A stretch of 64,000 nucleotides of DNA from Rhodopirellula sp. (GCA_002690925.1 NZGD01000103.1:62001-126000), one strand, 5' to 3'; positions 18,108-27,064 are shown, counted from the first letter of the stretch. Made by a program: numbers and translations. The notes: generated from the letters alone by a model not told the origin.

Positions 18108-18436
18108 GACTTACTCGACGCTTGAGGGGCAACTGAATGGAAAACGCTCGGGCCTCACAACGGGCCGAGCTGAGCCGTTCGAGGTGGCAAACGGAAGTGT
18201 TTTTCGGCATCCTAGTTCGGAAACACTGCCGCCACAGGTTACAATCATGGCGGTAATCTCCCGTCACGGACAGGAGTCTAACAGCCAAAGCCGAAAAACA
18301 ACCACAATTAGTGGCTTTTTCCGCCTAAAGGAAAAACATACCGATCACGTAGTTTGGGAATTTCTTGATCGTTCCCGCCTCCCTCTTGCCGCCTGCCGCC
18401 GAGATCCCACCGCTTTCCGTCCACAAGGTATTCAAC
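18108..18436. other. divergent intergenic region (about 330 bp)
   Basis: No gene is supported. A short CCAC-AATTA-GTGG hairpin followed by CTTTTT at about 18302-18322 resembles a weak terminator on the plus strand. The region must hold promoters for the divergent MaoC-like and FG-GAP genes, but no clean -35/-10 pair was recognised. Confidence 0.4.
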
Positions 18437-19630
18437 ATGCTCAACCGTTCTCTCCCGATTCTTATCGCGCTCGCTTTCAGCGGCACCGCCATACTGGCTC
18501 AGGATTCCGATCCCCAGTACGAAGTGAAACTGCTCACCATCGATGCAAACGAGGGCATCGCTGCTGGTGATGTTGATGGTGATGGCAAACCTGATCTGGT
18601 TGCAGGTCGCAACTGGTACCGAGGAGGCGATTGGGCCCCACGACCACTGCGAAACATTGCTGACTGGAATGGTTACGTGGAAAGCAATGGTGACTACCTA
18701 TTGGATGTTAACGGTAACGGGCTTTTGGATGTGATTGCAGGGTCATTCACACCCACGGAAATTCACTGGTACGAAAATCCCGGTAAAGAAGGTCTTCGGC
18801 TTGGCAAACACTGGAAACAGCACTTACTCGTCGACACCCAAAACAGCCGAAACGAAGGACAGCTTCTTCAGGACATTGATGGTGATGGTCGTCCTGAATG
18901 GATTGTCAACAGTTGGATCAAAAATGTACCAACGGTAATTTGGCGCCTCACTGACAGACCAAAGTCAGTGAAGCCGGGAAAAAAGCCAGACACATCACAG
19001 GCAATCTATGAGATGCAACCACACCAACTTGGCACGAAGGGCAACGGGCACGGATTGGCGGTCGGCGATATTAGCGGTGATGGTTTGACAGACGTGTTGG
19101 TAGGGCAGGGTTGGTACGAACAGCCGAAGGAAAACGCGTGGGGGCAGCCTTGGAAATTCCATGCTGATTGGGATTTACATGCCAGCGTCCCCATGATTGT
19201 GACTGACTTGGATCAGGATGGTGACGGTGATTTGATCTTTGGAAAGGGTCATGACTATGGCCTGCTGTGGTGGCAAAACGAAGGCACTGATGCCGATGGT
19301 AAAATCCAGTGGAAAGAGCGGATGATCGACAAGAGTTTCAGCCAACCCCACACTCTGGCCTGGGCCGATGTTGATGGCGATGGCAAATCAGAACTGATCA
19401 CAGGAAAACGCTACTACGGTCACAACGGCCGTGATCCTGGCGGGCAAGAAATGCCTTGTCTGTATTACTACGACTGGGATCCCAAAACACAGGAATTCAC
19501 TCGAAGAACCATCGAGGAAGGTCATGTAGGATGCGGCCTGCAGATCGTCACCACAGATCTCAATGGCGACAACAAATGTGACGTGGCAGTTGCTGGCAAA
19601 AGCGGCACTTACATCCTGTTTGCAAAATGA
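18437..19630 (+). CDS. secreted FG-GAP/VCBS repeat protein
   Basis: A 397-residue exported protein starting at MLNRSLPILIALAFSG, a signal peptide ending near ILA-QDSD. It contains several calcium-binding FG-GAP/VCBS blades: DVDGDGKPDLVAG, DVNGNGLLDVIAG, DIDGDGRPEWIV, DISGDGLTDVLVGQG, DLDQDGDGDLIFG, DVDGDGKSELITG and DLNGDNKCDVAVAG. These form a beta-propeller as in integrin heads and are usual in planctomycete secreted proteins. No catalytic residues are seen; role is probably adhesion or recognition. The stop overlaps the start of the MazG-like gene (ATGA). Confidence 0.88.
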   Translation: MLNRSLPILIALAFSGTAILAQDSDPQYEVKLLTIDANEGIAAGDVDGDGKPDLVAGRNWYRGGDWAPRPLRNIADWNGYVESNGDYLLDVNGNGLLDVIAGSFTPTEIHWYENPGKEGLRLGKHWKQHLLVDTQNSRNEGQLLQDIDGDGRPEWIVNSWIKNVPTVIWRLTDRPKSVKPGKKPDTSQAIYEMQPHQLGTKGNGHGLAVGDISGDGLTDVLVGQGWYEQPKENAWGQPWKFHADWDLHASVPMIVTDLDQDGDGDLIFGKGHDYGLLWWQNEGTDADGKIQWKERMIDKSFSQPHTLAWADVDGDGKSELITGKRYYGHNGRDPGGQEMPCLYYYDWDPKTQEFTRRTIEEGHVGCGLQIVTTDLNGDNKCDVAVAGKSGTYILFAK

Positions 19631-19992
19631 GTTCTTCAACTTCAGATCCGCAAGCTGAAATCACACTGCGGCAGGCACAAACGAATGTGGATGAGTGGAT
19701 CCGCACGATCGGTGTTCGCTACTTCGACGAAATGACAAACCTCGCTCAACTGGTAGAAGAAGTTGGTGAGGTGGCGAGGATTCTTTCTCGCACCGTTGGA
19801 GAGCAATCCAGCAAACCGGGTGAGACACCGGGTGACCTGGCCGATGAACTTGCTGATGTCATGTTCGTCACCATCTGTCTTGCCAACCAGTCCGGCATTG
19901 ATTTGACAGATGCACTGCAAAAAAATCTGGATAAGAAAACAAAACGCGACGCCAAGCGTCATCTAAAAAACAAAAAGCTCGAAGCGCAATAG
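19627..19992 (+). CDS. MazG-like nucleotide pyrophosphohydrolase
   Basis: A 121-residue cytoplasmic protein of the MazG/all-alpha NTP pyrophosphohydrolase family, which cleaves NTPs or dNTPs to monophosphates and pyrophosphate. The metal-binding motif is visible: E44/E45 and E48 in LVEEVGEVAR, then E74 and D77 in DELADVMF. The length fits the single-domain form. The ATG overlaps the preceding stop by four bases, so it is translationally coupled to the FG-GAP gene, an odd functional pairing. The tail is lysine-rich (KKTKRDAKRHLKNKK). The substrate is not predictable. Confidence 0.88.
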   Translation: MSSSTSDPQAEITLRQAQTNVDEWIRTIGVRYFDEMTNLAQLVEEVGEVARILSRTVGEQSSKPGETPGDLADELADVMFVTICLANQSGIDLTDALQKNLDKKTKRDAKRHLKNKKLEAQ

Positions 19993-20001
19993 GTCTTGGA
20001 T

Positions 20002-20691
20002 ATGCATCGCAATTTCATTTTTTCAGTGATCGCTCTCTTGCTACCGATCACTTTGTTGGCGGATGAAACCGAAGTCCTTTTTGATGGCACGAGTACCGAT
20101 CAGTGGGAGTTCGCGAAAGATGCATGGTTCATCGATTCTGATGGCAGCCTTACGTGCAGAATGCAGGAAATCAAAGGTCGCAACGGAACGATACGAACAC
20201 GCGGCATGGGCTACATTTGGACGCGGGAAACCTACGCCGATTTTGAATTGCAACTGCAGTACAAACTATCCAAGGCTGCCAACAGTGGAGTCTTTTATCG
20301 CTCTGATCCATCCGACCCTGTGCAGAAGGGCTTTGAAATCCAATTGCTTGACAATGAAGGCTTTCAAGCAGCCAAAGGTCCCAGAGATCCCAAGAATCTC
20401 AATGGCTCCCTCTACGATGCTCAGGCAGCAAGCACAAAAGCAGATAAACCCGTCGGCCAGTGGAACAGCTTCAAGTTGACGTGTCGGGGACCGAAGGTGA
20501 CTGTCGAGATGAACGGTGTTGTCATCAACCAAGGGAATTTCGACCGCTGGCAGATCGCTGGCAAGAATCCAGACGGCTCAAATAACAAATTCAAGACTGC
20601 GTTGAATGAACTCCCCCGAAAGGGAAAGATTGGTTTCCAAAACCACGGCCAGGTGGTCTGGATCAAAGACGTCTTAATCAAGCCTCTCTAG
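20002..20691 (+). CDS. secreted DUF1080 protein
   Basis: A 229-residue protein with a signal peptide (MHRNFIFSVIALLLPITLLA) and one DUF1080 domain: ETEVLFDGTSTDQWEF, LQLQYKLSKAANSGVFYRSD, GFEIQLLDNEG, NSFKLTCRGPKVTVEMNGV, KGKIGFQNHGQVVWIKDVLIKPL. The start is the ATG at 20002; a TTG at 19996 is a less likely alternative. The family includes 3-keto-sugar hydrolases. It follows the MazG-like gene by nine bases on the same strand, and ends convergently with the desaturase gene, with overlapping stop codons (CTAG at 20688-20691). Confidence 0.88.
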   Translation: MHRNFIFSVIALLLPITLLADETEVLFDGTSTDQWEFAKDAWFIDSDGSLTCRMQEIKGRNGTIRTRGMGYIWTRETYADFELQLQYKLSKAANSGVFYRSDPSDPVQKGFEIQLLDNEGFQAAKGPRDPKNLNGSLYDAQAASTKADKPVGQWNSFKLTCRGPKVTVEMNGVVINQGNFDRWQIAGKNPDGSNNKFKTALNELPRKGKIGFQNHGQVVWIKDVLIKPL

Positions 20692-22274
20692 GTGTTGCGA
20701 ACCGCTTCCCTGGGCGTACAAGGCGTATTTGTTTCGTAGTCGGAGTAGTCTTCCTCCTGACAGGTACATGCTTCATCGATAAAGGACGGATCGAGTCCAA
20801 GGTCGTTCAACAACAAACGACTGCTGATTCGGCTTGATTCATAAATCACCGGCAGGCCACTACCGGGGTGGGTTCCCCCACCGACCAAATAAACTCCGTC
20901 GAGTTCCTCAAAACGATTGTGTGGTCGTTTGTGAAGCATTTGCCCCAGGTTGTGGGCAAGATTGAAAGTTGCTCCGCGGTAGATCGCGTACTTGCTCTCC
21001 CAGTCTGCCGGCGTGATACGGTGCTCGATACGTATACGATCCCGAATGTCACTCAGACCAATCGCCGACAGTTTATCGAGTGTCAATTCTCTGAATCTGT
21101 CGGATTCGACAGACCAGTCAACGTTTTTATGCTGGTGGGTCACAGGCACCAAAACATAAATCGCGCTCTGACCCTCAGGGGCTAATGTCGAATCAGTGAC
21201 GCTGGCATTCTGAACGTAGAAAGAAGGATCGTTACTGAGCACATGCTGTCGCTCGATCTCATCAAGATTACGCTCGTAGTCGCTACTGATATGGATGTTG
21301 TGATGGGGCAGATCCTCATAGACTCCATCAATACCGAGGTACAGCATGAACGTGCTGCATGAGTACTTCTTTTCGGCAAGCTTTGCATCACTCCAGCGCC
21401 GCCTCGACTCATTCGGAATTGTCTTGGACATCCAGTCAGCAAAGTCTGCGTTGACGACAAAAGCATCTGCTTTGTATGTCGCTTGTTCGGTTTTCAAGGC
21501 GGTCAAACGTTTCCCTTTCATCTCCACCGAATCAACCGACTCAGAAAGTCGAATTTTCACTCCCATCGACTCGGCGATCTCAGCCATCTTCTCACTCACC
21601 ATGTTGCAACCGCCAATCGGATGCCACACACCGTGCTCATATTCGAGAAATGAAAGAATGCTGAACAAGCTCGGACATTGGAACGGCGACATTCCAAGAT
21701 ACTTGGACTGAAACGCAAAGGAGATGACGAGTCTTGGATCGCTGAAGTAGCGTCCTAATTCGTCCCCGAGTGATCTGAATGGGTGGAGATGCTTGGCAGC
21801 TCCCAGCAACGAAGGTCGCATCAGATCTGCTATTGAGCTGAATGGTGTTTCAAGGATCGGACGAAACTTCTCGAGTTTGACCCGATTGTCATCCATGTAG
21901 CGACGTAAGGCCCCCACGTCATTGGGCGCAAACTTCGCTATCTGCCTGTCCATCTCATCCATGTCTGGGGTGCAATCAAGTTGCCCACCCCCACCGAATG
22001 TCAGTCGATACTGAGGATCAAGTCTGACCATCGGAATATCCGCCATCAATTGGCGGCCCAATGACCGAAAGATCTCAGAGAGGACACGAGGGTACAGAAA
22101 GAATGTCGGTCCACAGTCGAACCGATAGTCTTCAATCTCGATGGCGGAGGTCCGCCCACCCACATGATCTCGACGTTCCAGCACCGTCACGTCGCAGCCG
22201 GCATGAGCCAACTGCATTGCGGTCGCCAGCCCACCGGGTCCCGCTCCAACAACTACAACCTGACGCTTTACCAC
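20688..22274 (-). CDS. CrtI-like phytoene/diapophytoene desaturase family oxidoreductase
   Basis: About 528 residues. An FAD-binding motif opens the protein (VVVVGAGPGGLATAMQLAHAGCDVTVLERRDHVGGRTS) and the C-terminal VGGGTHPGSGLPVIYESSRISSRLL is the usual CrtI-family closing segment. The start chosen is the GTG at 22274 because CAGGAG stands six bases upstream; a GTG at 22292 is possible. Family members desaturate C30 or C40 carotenoid precursors or oxidise related isoprenoids at the membrane. Planctomycetes make C30 carotenoids with several CrtI-like enzymes, so this is likely one of them. The stop codon overlaps that of the DUF1080 gene. Confidence 0.88.
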   Translation of the reverse strand: MVKRQVVVVGAGPGGLATAMQLAHAGCDVTVLERRDHVGGRTSAIEIEDYRFDCGPTFFLYPRVLSEIFRSLGRQLMADIPMVRLDPQYRLTFGGGGQLDCTPDMDEMDRQIAKFAPNDVGALRRYMDDNRVKLEKFRPILETPFSSIADLMRPSLLGAAKHLHPFRSLGDELGRYFSDPRLVISFAFQSKYLGMSPFQCPSLFSILSFLEYEHGVWHPIGGCNMVSEKMAEIAESMGVKIRLSESVDSVEMKGKRLTALKTEQATYKADAFVVNADFADWMSKTIPNESRRRWSDAKLAEKKYSCSTFMLYLGIDGVYEDLPHHNIHISSDYERNLDEIERQHVLSNDPSFYVQNASVTDSTLAPEGQSAIYVLVPVTHQHKNVDWSVESDRFRELTLDKLSAIGLSDIRDRIRIEHRITPADWESKYAIYRGATFNLAHNLGQMLHKRPHNRFEELDGVYLVGGGTHPGSGLPVIYESSRISSRLLLNDLGLDPSFIDEACTCQEEDYSDYETNTPCTPREAVRNT

Positions 22275-22372
22275 ATCCGACTCCTGAACCACTTATCTGT
22301 TGACTGCTGAATGTGCTGCCGTTGCCAAACTCAACCGTGCCTCTACCAAGCAGCGGCCCAAACAATCGACAT

Positions 22373-22404
22373 CCCGCTAACCTGCTCCTACGCAGGTTAG
22401 CGGG
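22373..22404. terminator. strong palindromic hairpin downstream of the greA operon
   Basis: A perfect 13-bp inverted repeat: CCCGCTAACCTGC (22373-22385), loop TCCTAC, then the exact complement (22392-22404). It lies about 65 bases beyond the stop of the membrane protein gene at 22469. On the plus strand it is followed by AGATTTTGTTTT; on the minus strand it has no T-run. It may stop transcription from the greA side, but a regulatory or protein-binding role cannot be excluded. Confidence 0.65.
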
Positions 22405-22468
22405 AGATTTTGTTTTCCCTAACGTGGCAGTGTAGAGAGCAATCCAAACGTGACCAGTCCAATCGAGA

Positions 22469-23260
22469 CTAAAAACCGCCAGCCGTGCCACCTTGAGAGA
22501 TTTCCTGGCGGACAATGGCCGCCAAATCGACCTTCGGAAATCTGCGATTTGCAATTTTTGCCCGATCTGCTACCAACTTTGCCCTTAAACAGACTTCCGC
22601 AACTGGTTCTGACGTGAGTGGCAAAATCAACGAAAATCCGCTGGAGCTTTTGGGATCAGCCCGGTGCACAGGTTCCAAGACGTCCTGAAAATCAAAAGAC
22701 GTGACCGTTCCATCCACCACGGCCTGCTCGAGTCGTGAGATTTCCTTTAGCTGTTCGTCTTTCTCAGCTTCATTCCCCTTCGTAATGAACAACTCGATCG
22801 CCTGCAAATCACCCCACTGCACGACCGGCAAACGCTGCAGACGCTGCATGATTGCCGCCGATTGCCAGTTCTCATAATCTCCGGCCTCCATTCCTTTGAT
22901 CAGTTCCTTCACCTCGTCGACCACTGCTCGCTTGGTTGAGGGGTCGAGATAGCTTTGCTCAAGCTCGGTGATGTAGGCTCCCTCAAGCGTACGGACCGCC
23001 AGTTCAGTTCGCTTCTGATACAGCAACCACGTGGTGACGCCGCAACAAATGAACCCTGCCATACCGGCGAGCAAGCTCATTGCCATCAAAGCTGGGAGCC
23101 ATCCCGGCCCCTGCTGACTTTGAGGTCGATTTTCCAAATCCGCACCCGACTCAGAGGCCCCACTGAGACTGGCCTCTTTTCTTGACAGAGCAACCTCTGA
23201 AGGATCACCCGTGACATCGGTGCCTTGATCTTCTGGTTGATTGTCGGGTTGTTCGGTCAC
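22469..23260 (-). CDS. single-pass membrane protein, unknown function
   Basis: A 263-residue protein with a disordered acidic N-terminus (about 1-45), one transmembrane segment at about 53-78 (GWLPALMAMSLLAGMAGFICCGVTTWLLY), and a helical C-terminal domain outside the membrane. The start appears to be the GTG at 23260. It follows greA by 19 bases on the same strand, so it is probably cotranscribed. No family was recognised. The C-terminal helices (LEGAYITELEQSYLDPST, LKEISRLEQAVVDGTV) suggest protein-protein contact only. Confidence 0.75.
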   Translation of the reverse strand: MTEQPDNQPEDQGTDVTGDPSEVALSRKEASLSGASESGADLENRPQSQQGPGWLPALMAMSLLAGMAGFICCGVTTWLLYQKRTELAVRTLEGAYITELEQSYLDPSTKRAVVDEVKELIKGMEAGDYENWQSAAIMQRLQRLPVVQWGDLQAIELFITKGNEAEKDEQLKEISRLEQAVVDGTVTSFDFQDVLEPVHRADPKSSSGFSLILPLTSEPVAEVCLRAKLVADRAKIANRRFPKVDLAAIVRQEISQGGTAGGF

Positions 23261-23279
23261 AGGATTGATCTGATCAGGC

Positions 23280-23759
23280 TCAGGCGTCGAATTCGATTTT
23301 CAATATTTTGAACTTCAGCTTTCCGGCTGGAACCTCGACCTCGGCGGTGTCGCCAACCTTCTTTCCGATCAATCCTTGACCAAATGGACTGGTGACCAAG
23401 ATCTTACCAGTATCGTAATCCTCCTCACCCGCACCAACGAGCGTGAACCGCTCTTCGTCACCGTAGGCTATGTCTTCAACCGTGACGGTACAGCCAAAGA
23501 CAACTTCGTCCTTCGGCAGTTGCGAAACATCCACAATCGAGGCCCGAGCGATTTTACTCTTCAGCTCGTGAATCTTGGCCATCAGCATGCCCTGATTTTC
23601 GCGCTGTGCGTGGTACTCGGCGTTCTCCTTTAAATCACCTTCCTCGCGTGCCTCGGCGATCTTCTCTGTGACAGCCGGCATTTCCTCGTTCTCGAGTCGC
23701 TCAATTTCGGCCTTGATCTTGTTGTAACCCTCGCGGGTCATCGGCACCGAATCCATCAT
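23280..23759 (-). CDS. greA: transcription elongation factor GreA
   Basis: A 159-residue GreA. It stimulates RNA cleavage by backtracked RNA polymerase. The coiled-coil N-domain ([22 protein letters not shown]...[21 protein letters not shown]) includes the acidic tip D/E residues, and the C-terminal FKBP-like domain runs from about 80 to the end ([18 protein letters not shown]). The start is the ATG at 23759 ([11 protein letters not shown]) because the remaining length then matches the family and GAAAGG lies upstream; the frame is open to 23810. A terminator-like hairpin lies in its probable leader. The downstream gene is the single-pass membrane protein. Confidence 0.96.
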   Translation of the reverse strand: MMDSVPMTREGYNKIKAEIERLENEEMPAVTEKIAEAREEGDLKENAEYHAQRENQGMLMAKIHELKSKIARASIVDVSQLPKDEVVFGCTVTVEDIAYGDEERFTLVGAGEEDYDTGKILVTSPFGQGLIGKKVGDTAEVEVPAGKLKFKILKIEFDA

Positions 23760-23825
23760 GACAGATATACCTTTCTGAGTAGTCGAGCTGTATGAGGAGA
23801 AACTTGACATGGATCAAAAAGAAAA

Positions 23826-23852
23826 CCTTTCCCACATCCTGAGGGGGAAAGG
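23826..23852 (-). terminator. intrinsic terminator-like hairpin in the greA leader
   Basis: On the minus strand CCTTTCCC, an 11-base loop and GGGAAAGG form an 8-bp stem followed directly by TTTTCTTTTTG. This is a standard intrinsic terminator, oriented towards greA and ending about 57 bases before its ATG. A promoter-like pair lies just upstream (23876-23904). The arrangement looks like a premature terminator in the greA leader, as in the GraL RNA of E. coli. Confidence 0.65.
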
Positions 23853-23875
23853 CTTCCAAGTTTTATTAGCTGCCT

Positions 23876-23904
23876 ATTGTCACTGCTCGCCCTTCACATG
23901 TAAA
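23876..23904 (-). promoter_or_regulatory. probable greA promoter
   Basis: On the minus strand TTTACA (-35, five of six consensus bases), a 17-bp spacer, and GACAAT (-10, four of six) with TG just before it. The inferred start lies near 23869, placing the terminator hairpin about 20-55 bases into the transcript. Sequence pattern only. Confidence 0.5.
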
Positions 23905-24275
23905 GGTGCTAGACATGCACAACAACCTTCAAGCAGATAGGGCATACTGACTCTTTCAGGCAGATTTTCTACTCATGCCGCCCGAAATACCACGCTACTT
24001 CTCCACGGATGCCAGATCGCATCATGGGAGCCACAAGAAACGGTTACTTGTGCGACCAATCTGGGGGTTCTGCCCTGAAGACCTCCGCAAAGGCAGTAAG
24101 CACCAATCACAGGTACCGGACCGTTCTCATACGTGCATGTCAAACCAACAGATGTAAAGGCTAAGTGAAATGGACTTTTTATCCGACTTCCAAATATCAC
24201 ATCCTGCAAGCAGTATGATAACAGTGGAATTTCAAAACAACACTTTCAAGACTTTGAACACAGCGAGCAAGCAAA

Positions 24276-24533
24276 ATGTCACTAGAACAAATAACTGTAC
24301 TTTTGGGTTGGAGCACCGTTTTGAACTTTGGCGTTTTGATGCTCACCGCGATGATGTTGACCTTGTTCCGTAAAACGGTTCATGGAATCCACACAAAAAT
24401 GAGCGGGCTATCTGCTGATGAGCTCAACAAACTCTATTTCCAGTACATGGGTAACTTCAAAATACTGTGGATTCTGTTCAACCTGACTCCCTATCTAGTG
24501 ATACGCATTTTCATGCTCAGCTCGGGAAGCTAA
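24276..24533 (+). CDS. small DUF6868-like membrane protein
   Basis: An 85-residue protein with two predicted transmembrane helices (about 5-30 VLLGWSTVLNFGVLMLTAMMLTLF, and 60-80 ILWILFNLTPYLVIRIFML). The two-helix pattern, with a polar loop GLSADELNKLYFQYMGNFK between, matches the small DUF6868 family of membrane proteins found in many aquatic bacteria. Function unknown. It stands alone, divergent from greA and convergent with yacG. Start is the ATG of MSLEQITVLLG; no strong Shine-Dalgarno is visible. Confidence 0.72.
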   Translation: MSLEQITVLLGWSTVLNFGVLMLTAMMLTLFRKTVHGIHTKMSGLSADELNKLYFQYMGNFKILWILFNLTPYLVIRIFMLSSGS

Positions 24534-24700
24534 TGCTTAATCGGAACGTCACGAGTTCGGTTGATCGATCGTTTTCGGAGCCGCAGGAACCACCCCTTGC
24601 TTCCCAGCCGTCGTAGGGATTCTCGCAACCAGCAACTGGCAGGCGAGATGAAACAGTGAACGCAATAGCAAGGAAAACTGCTCACGCCACTATTTCTGAT

Positions 24701-24931
24701 TCAAGCTTCTTCCTGTTCCTGTTGCTCAGGCTCAAACCCTTCAGCATTGGGCGGTCCACCCTCGTGTGGAAGTCCAATATCCTCATTGATCCAGCGTCCC
24801 AAATCGATCATTTTGCAGCGTTCGCTGCAAAACGGCGGTGTCTCCGTTTCGTCCAAAAGAAACCTTCGCCCGCAGGTACTGCAGGTCAATGTGCTTGGAT
24901 CGTTACGCAATCGATTTCTCTTACTCTTCAT
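24701..24931 (-). CDS. yacG: DNA gyrase inhibitor YacG (zinc-binding)
   Basis: A 76-residue YacG. The zinc ligands are C17, C20, C35 and C39 in CSTCGRRF and FCSERCKMIDLGRW, the last being the YacG hallmark. YacG binds GyrB and reduces gyrase activity in E. coli. The start at 24931 is supported by GAGG six bases upstream; a TTG at 24985 would add 18 unlike residues. The tail is glutamate- and glutamine-rich. rnpB lies about 217 bases upstream on the same strand. Confidence 0.92.
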   Translation of the reverse strand: MKSKRNRLRNDPSTLTCSTCGRRFLLDETETPPFCSERCKMIDLGRWINEDIGLPHEGGPPNAEGFEPEQQEQEEA

Positions 24932-25147
24932 GTTGGGACCTCGAATGAACTGCCACAGTTTTACAATCGACCGCCACCAACCCAAATGGTGCTCGGGCTC
25001 CTTGATTGCTAAATTTCATTGTGGCACGTTCTTTGGAACAGGAACACTACCTTGTCTGATGAAACCAGTCGCTGAGCACGATGTTTTGCCAGTGACCCGA
25101 ACTGGCTGAAACCGTGACCAAGTTTCCAAACTCGCTGGGTGGAAAAG

Positions 25148-25577
25148 CCATGAGTGGGCTTGTAAGCCGGGTTCTGTGTCGGAAATTGCAATGCAATCCC
25201 ACCGACGGTCATTTATCTTTGCACGACGATTGCTCGCCGCCTCCACTGCGATCTACCCGAATGTCCAACGAGGCGGACAACCTCGTGACGGCAGATGTGC
25301 ATCTGCCGTCTCCATTCTGTTTGATCTAGCTCCGGGTGGGGTTTACCAAGCCGGTCGAGTCACCCCGACCGCTGGTGCGCTCTTACCGCACCGTTTCAGC
25401 CTTACCACGCATCGGATGAGTGCCTAAGCACCCAGTCTGACCGTTCGGCGGTCTATTCTCTGCTGCACTTTCCCTAACCTCGCGGCTGGTCGACGTTATC
25501 GACCACCCTGTCCTGCGGAGCCCGGACTTTCCTCCAGCCATCAAAAGATGACCAGCGACCGTCCCACCCACTCATGG
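25148..25577 (-). ncRNA. rnpB: RNase P RNA (bacterial type A)
   Basis: The RNA component of ribonuclease P, which removes 5' leaders from pre-tRNAs. On the minus strand the conserved core GGAGGAAAGTCCGGGCTCC follows the P1 region, and the 3' part ends AACCCGGCTTACAAGCCCACT. The helix P1 is visible as CCATGAGTGGG at the 5' end (25577-25567) pairing with CCCACTCATGG at the 3' end (25158-25148), which sets the boundaries. The length of about 430 nt is normal, and GACAGGGTG after the core is consistent. Boundaries are accurate within a few bases. No protein overlaps it. Confidence 0.95.
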
Positions 25578-25774
25578 CAGCCGTCAGAATGATCGACGAA
25601 CCGCTCCACGACAAGGTTCAATGGCTGGGTTCCTTCGTATAACATTGCCGTCGTTCATGGGATTCCGATACAGGATGTGGTGAAACTTATGCAATTACTG
25701 CTCTACGGTCACTCGATACGGACGCAACAATCTGGATAATAGGGGTATCCCATCCGTGAAGCAGGATCTTTTTT

Positions 25775-27064
25775 TTGAACACTCCCACGAACACCATCGG
25801 CGATCTCGAAACCGAGGACAGTGGTATTGGGGAACTTGATTCGGCAGTCCAATGCGAGGCCTACCAGAAACGAGTTGCGCTCGTAGGCCGATTTGGCGGC
25901 ATGAATCAACGAGAAGCCGCCAATGTATTACGTTCCTACGAGGCGATCGTTGTTGATGCTGTCACAGAACCCATTGACTGGGTCGTGATCGGTGCGGAAG
26001 AACCTCCCATCCCACAGGACCAAATTCTGGGTGAACGGTTACGCACCGCAGCAGCGGCAGGTGATGTCGAAATCCTTCACGAAACCGAATTGTGGCAACG
26101 ACTAGGATTGGTTGACATCGAACAGTCAATTCGACGATACCACACTCCGGCCATGTTAGCACACCTGCTCGGTGTCTCCGTACGAGTGATCCGGCGTTGG
26201 CATCGACGCGGACTGATTACTCCCGTCCGAACCCTTCACAACCTGCCCTACTTTGATTTCCAGGAAGTGGCGACCGCTCGTCGACTAGCTCAGTGGATCG
26301 CATCAGGTGCAAGTCCCCAGGCCATCGAACAACGCTTGGTGGAACTGTTGGAAGTACTACCTGACATCCAACGTCCACTGGACCAGCTTTCGATTCTTGT
26401 GGAAGGAAAACAGGTTCTACTGCGACAAGGAGAAGGTCTTCTGGAACCTGGAGGTCAACTTCGTTTTGACTTCGATGCGTTAGAACGCACCTCGGGTGAT
26501 TCCAACGATACGCCACAGAATTCGCCACCAGACACTCCGGCTGTCCTTTCAATCTGGGGTGACTCGGCAGAGAGCAGTTCAAACATTAAGGTGCTTACGA
26601 ATGAACCTGATGAACTCCTGACAGCAGCCTATGAGTCAGAAGATGATGGAGATCTGGAAACCGCCATTGATTGTTACCACGCAATCTTGGCCCGCGATGG
26701 ACCGCGCGCAGACATCCATTTTCAACTTGGCGAATTGTTGTATCGAACCAATGAAGTGATTGCAGCGCGTGAACGTTACTATTCAGCCATTGAACTCGAT
26801 CCCGACTATGTCGAGGCGCGTGCCAGCTTGGGATGCGTGCTTGTGGAAACGGGACAAATCGACTTGGCGATCGCTGCATTCCGTGGAGCCCTATCACTCT
26901 ACGAAGACTACGCTGACGTCCACTACAACTTGGCACGTGTTTTAGATGACACTGGACGTGAAGTTGAATCTAAACATCACTGGCAACGGTTCCTACAACT
27001 ATCTCCCGACAGCCCATGGGCCGAGGAAGCGAGGTCCCGAATCCAAGCGATTGATCAAATGTAG
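25775..27064 (+). CDS. BRCT-like / MerR-type HTH / TPR fusion protein
   Basis: A 429-residue cytoplasmic protein. The start is taken as TTG at 25775, since a stop lies 18 bases upstream in frame and no ATG precedes the conserved part; AGGA lies about nine bases before it. Residues about 32-112 resemble a BRCT domain (RVALVGRFGGMNQREAANVLRSYEAIVVD, then DWVVIGAEEPP). Residues about 121-175 form a MerR-like winged HTH (HTPAMLAHLLGVSVRVIRRWHRRGLITPVR). Residues about 280-425 hold TPR repeats (ADIHFQLGELLYRTNEVIAARERYY). The combination suggests a DNA-binding or scaffold regulator. I know of no named function. Confidence 0.82.
   Translation: MNTPTNTIGDLETEDSGIGELDSAVQCEAYQKRVALVGRFGGMNQREAANVLRSYEAIVVDAVTEPIDWVVIGAEEPPIPQDQILGERLRTAAAAGDVEILHETELWQRLGLVDIEQSIRRYHTPAMLAHLLGVSVRVIRRWHRRGLITPVRTLHNLPYFDFQEVATARRLAQWIASGASPQAIEQRLVELLEVLPDIQRPLDQLSILVEGKQVLLRQGEGLLEPGGQLRFDFDALERTSGDSNDTPQNSPPDTPAVLSIWGDSAESSSNIKVLTNEPDELLTAAYESEDDGDLETAIDCYHAILARDGPRADIHFQLGELLYRTNEVIAARERYYSAIELDPDYVEARASLGCVLVETGQIDLAIAAFRGALSLYEDYADVHYNLARVLDDTGREVESKHHWQRFLQLSPDSPWAEEARSRIQAIDQM

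Larger units (their letters stand above)
23760..24275. other. divergent intergenic region (greA side to DUF6868-like gene)
   Basis: Apart from the greA promoter and terminator noted separately, this stretch of about 515 bp holds no supported gene. A TATGAT at about 24211 could be a -10 element for the plus-strand gene at 24276, without a clear -35. Confidence 0.4.
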
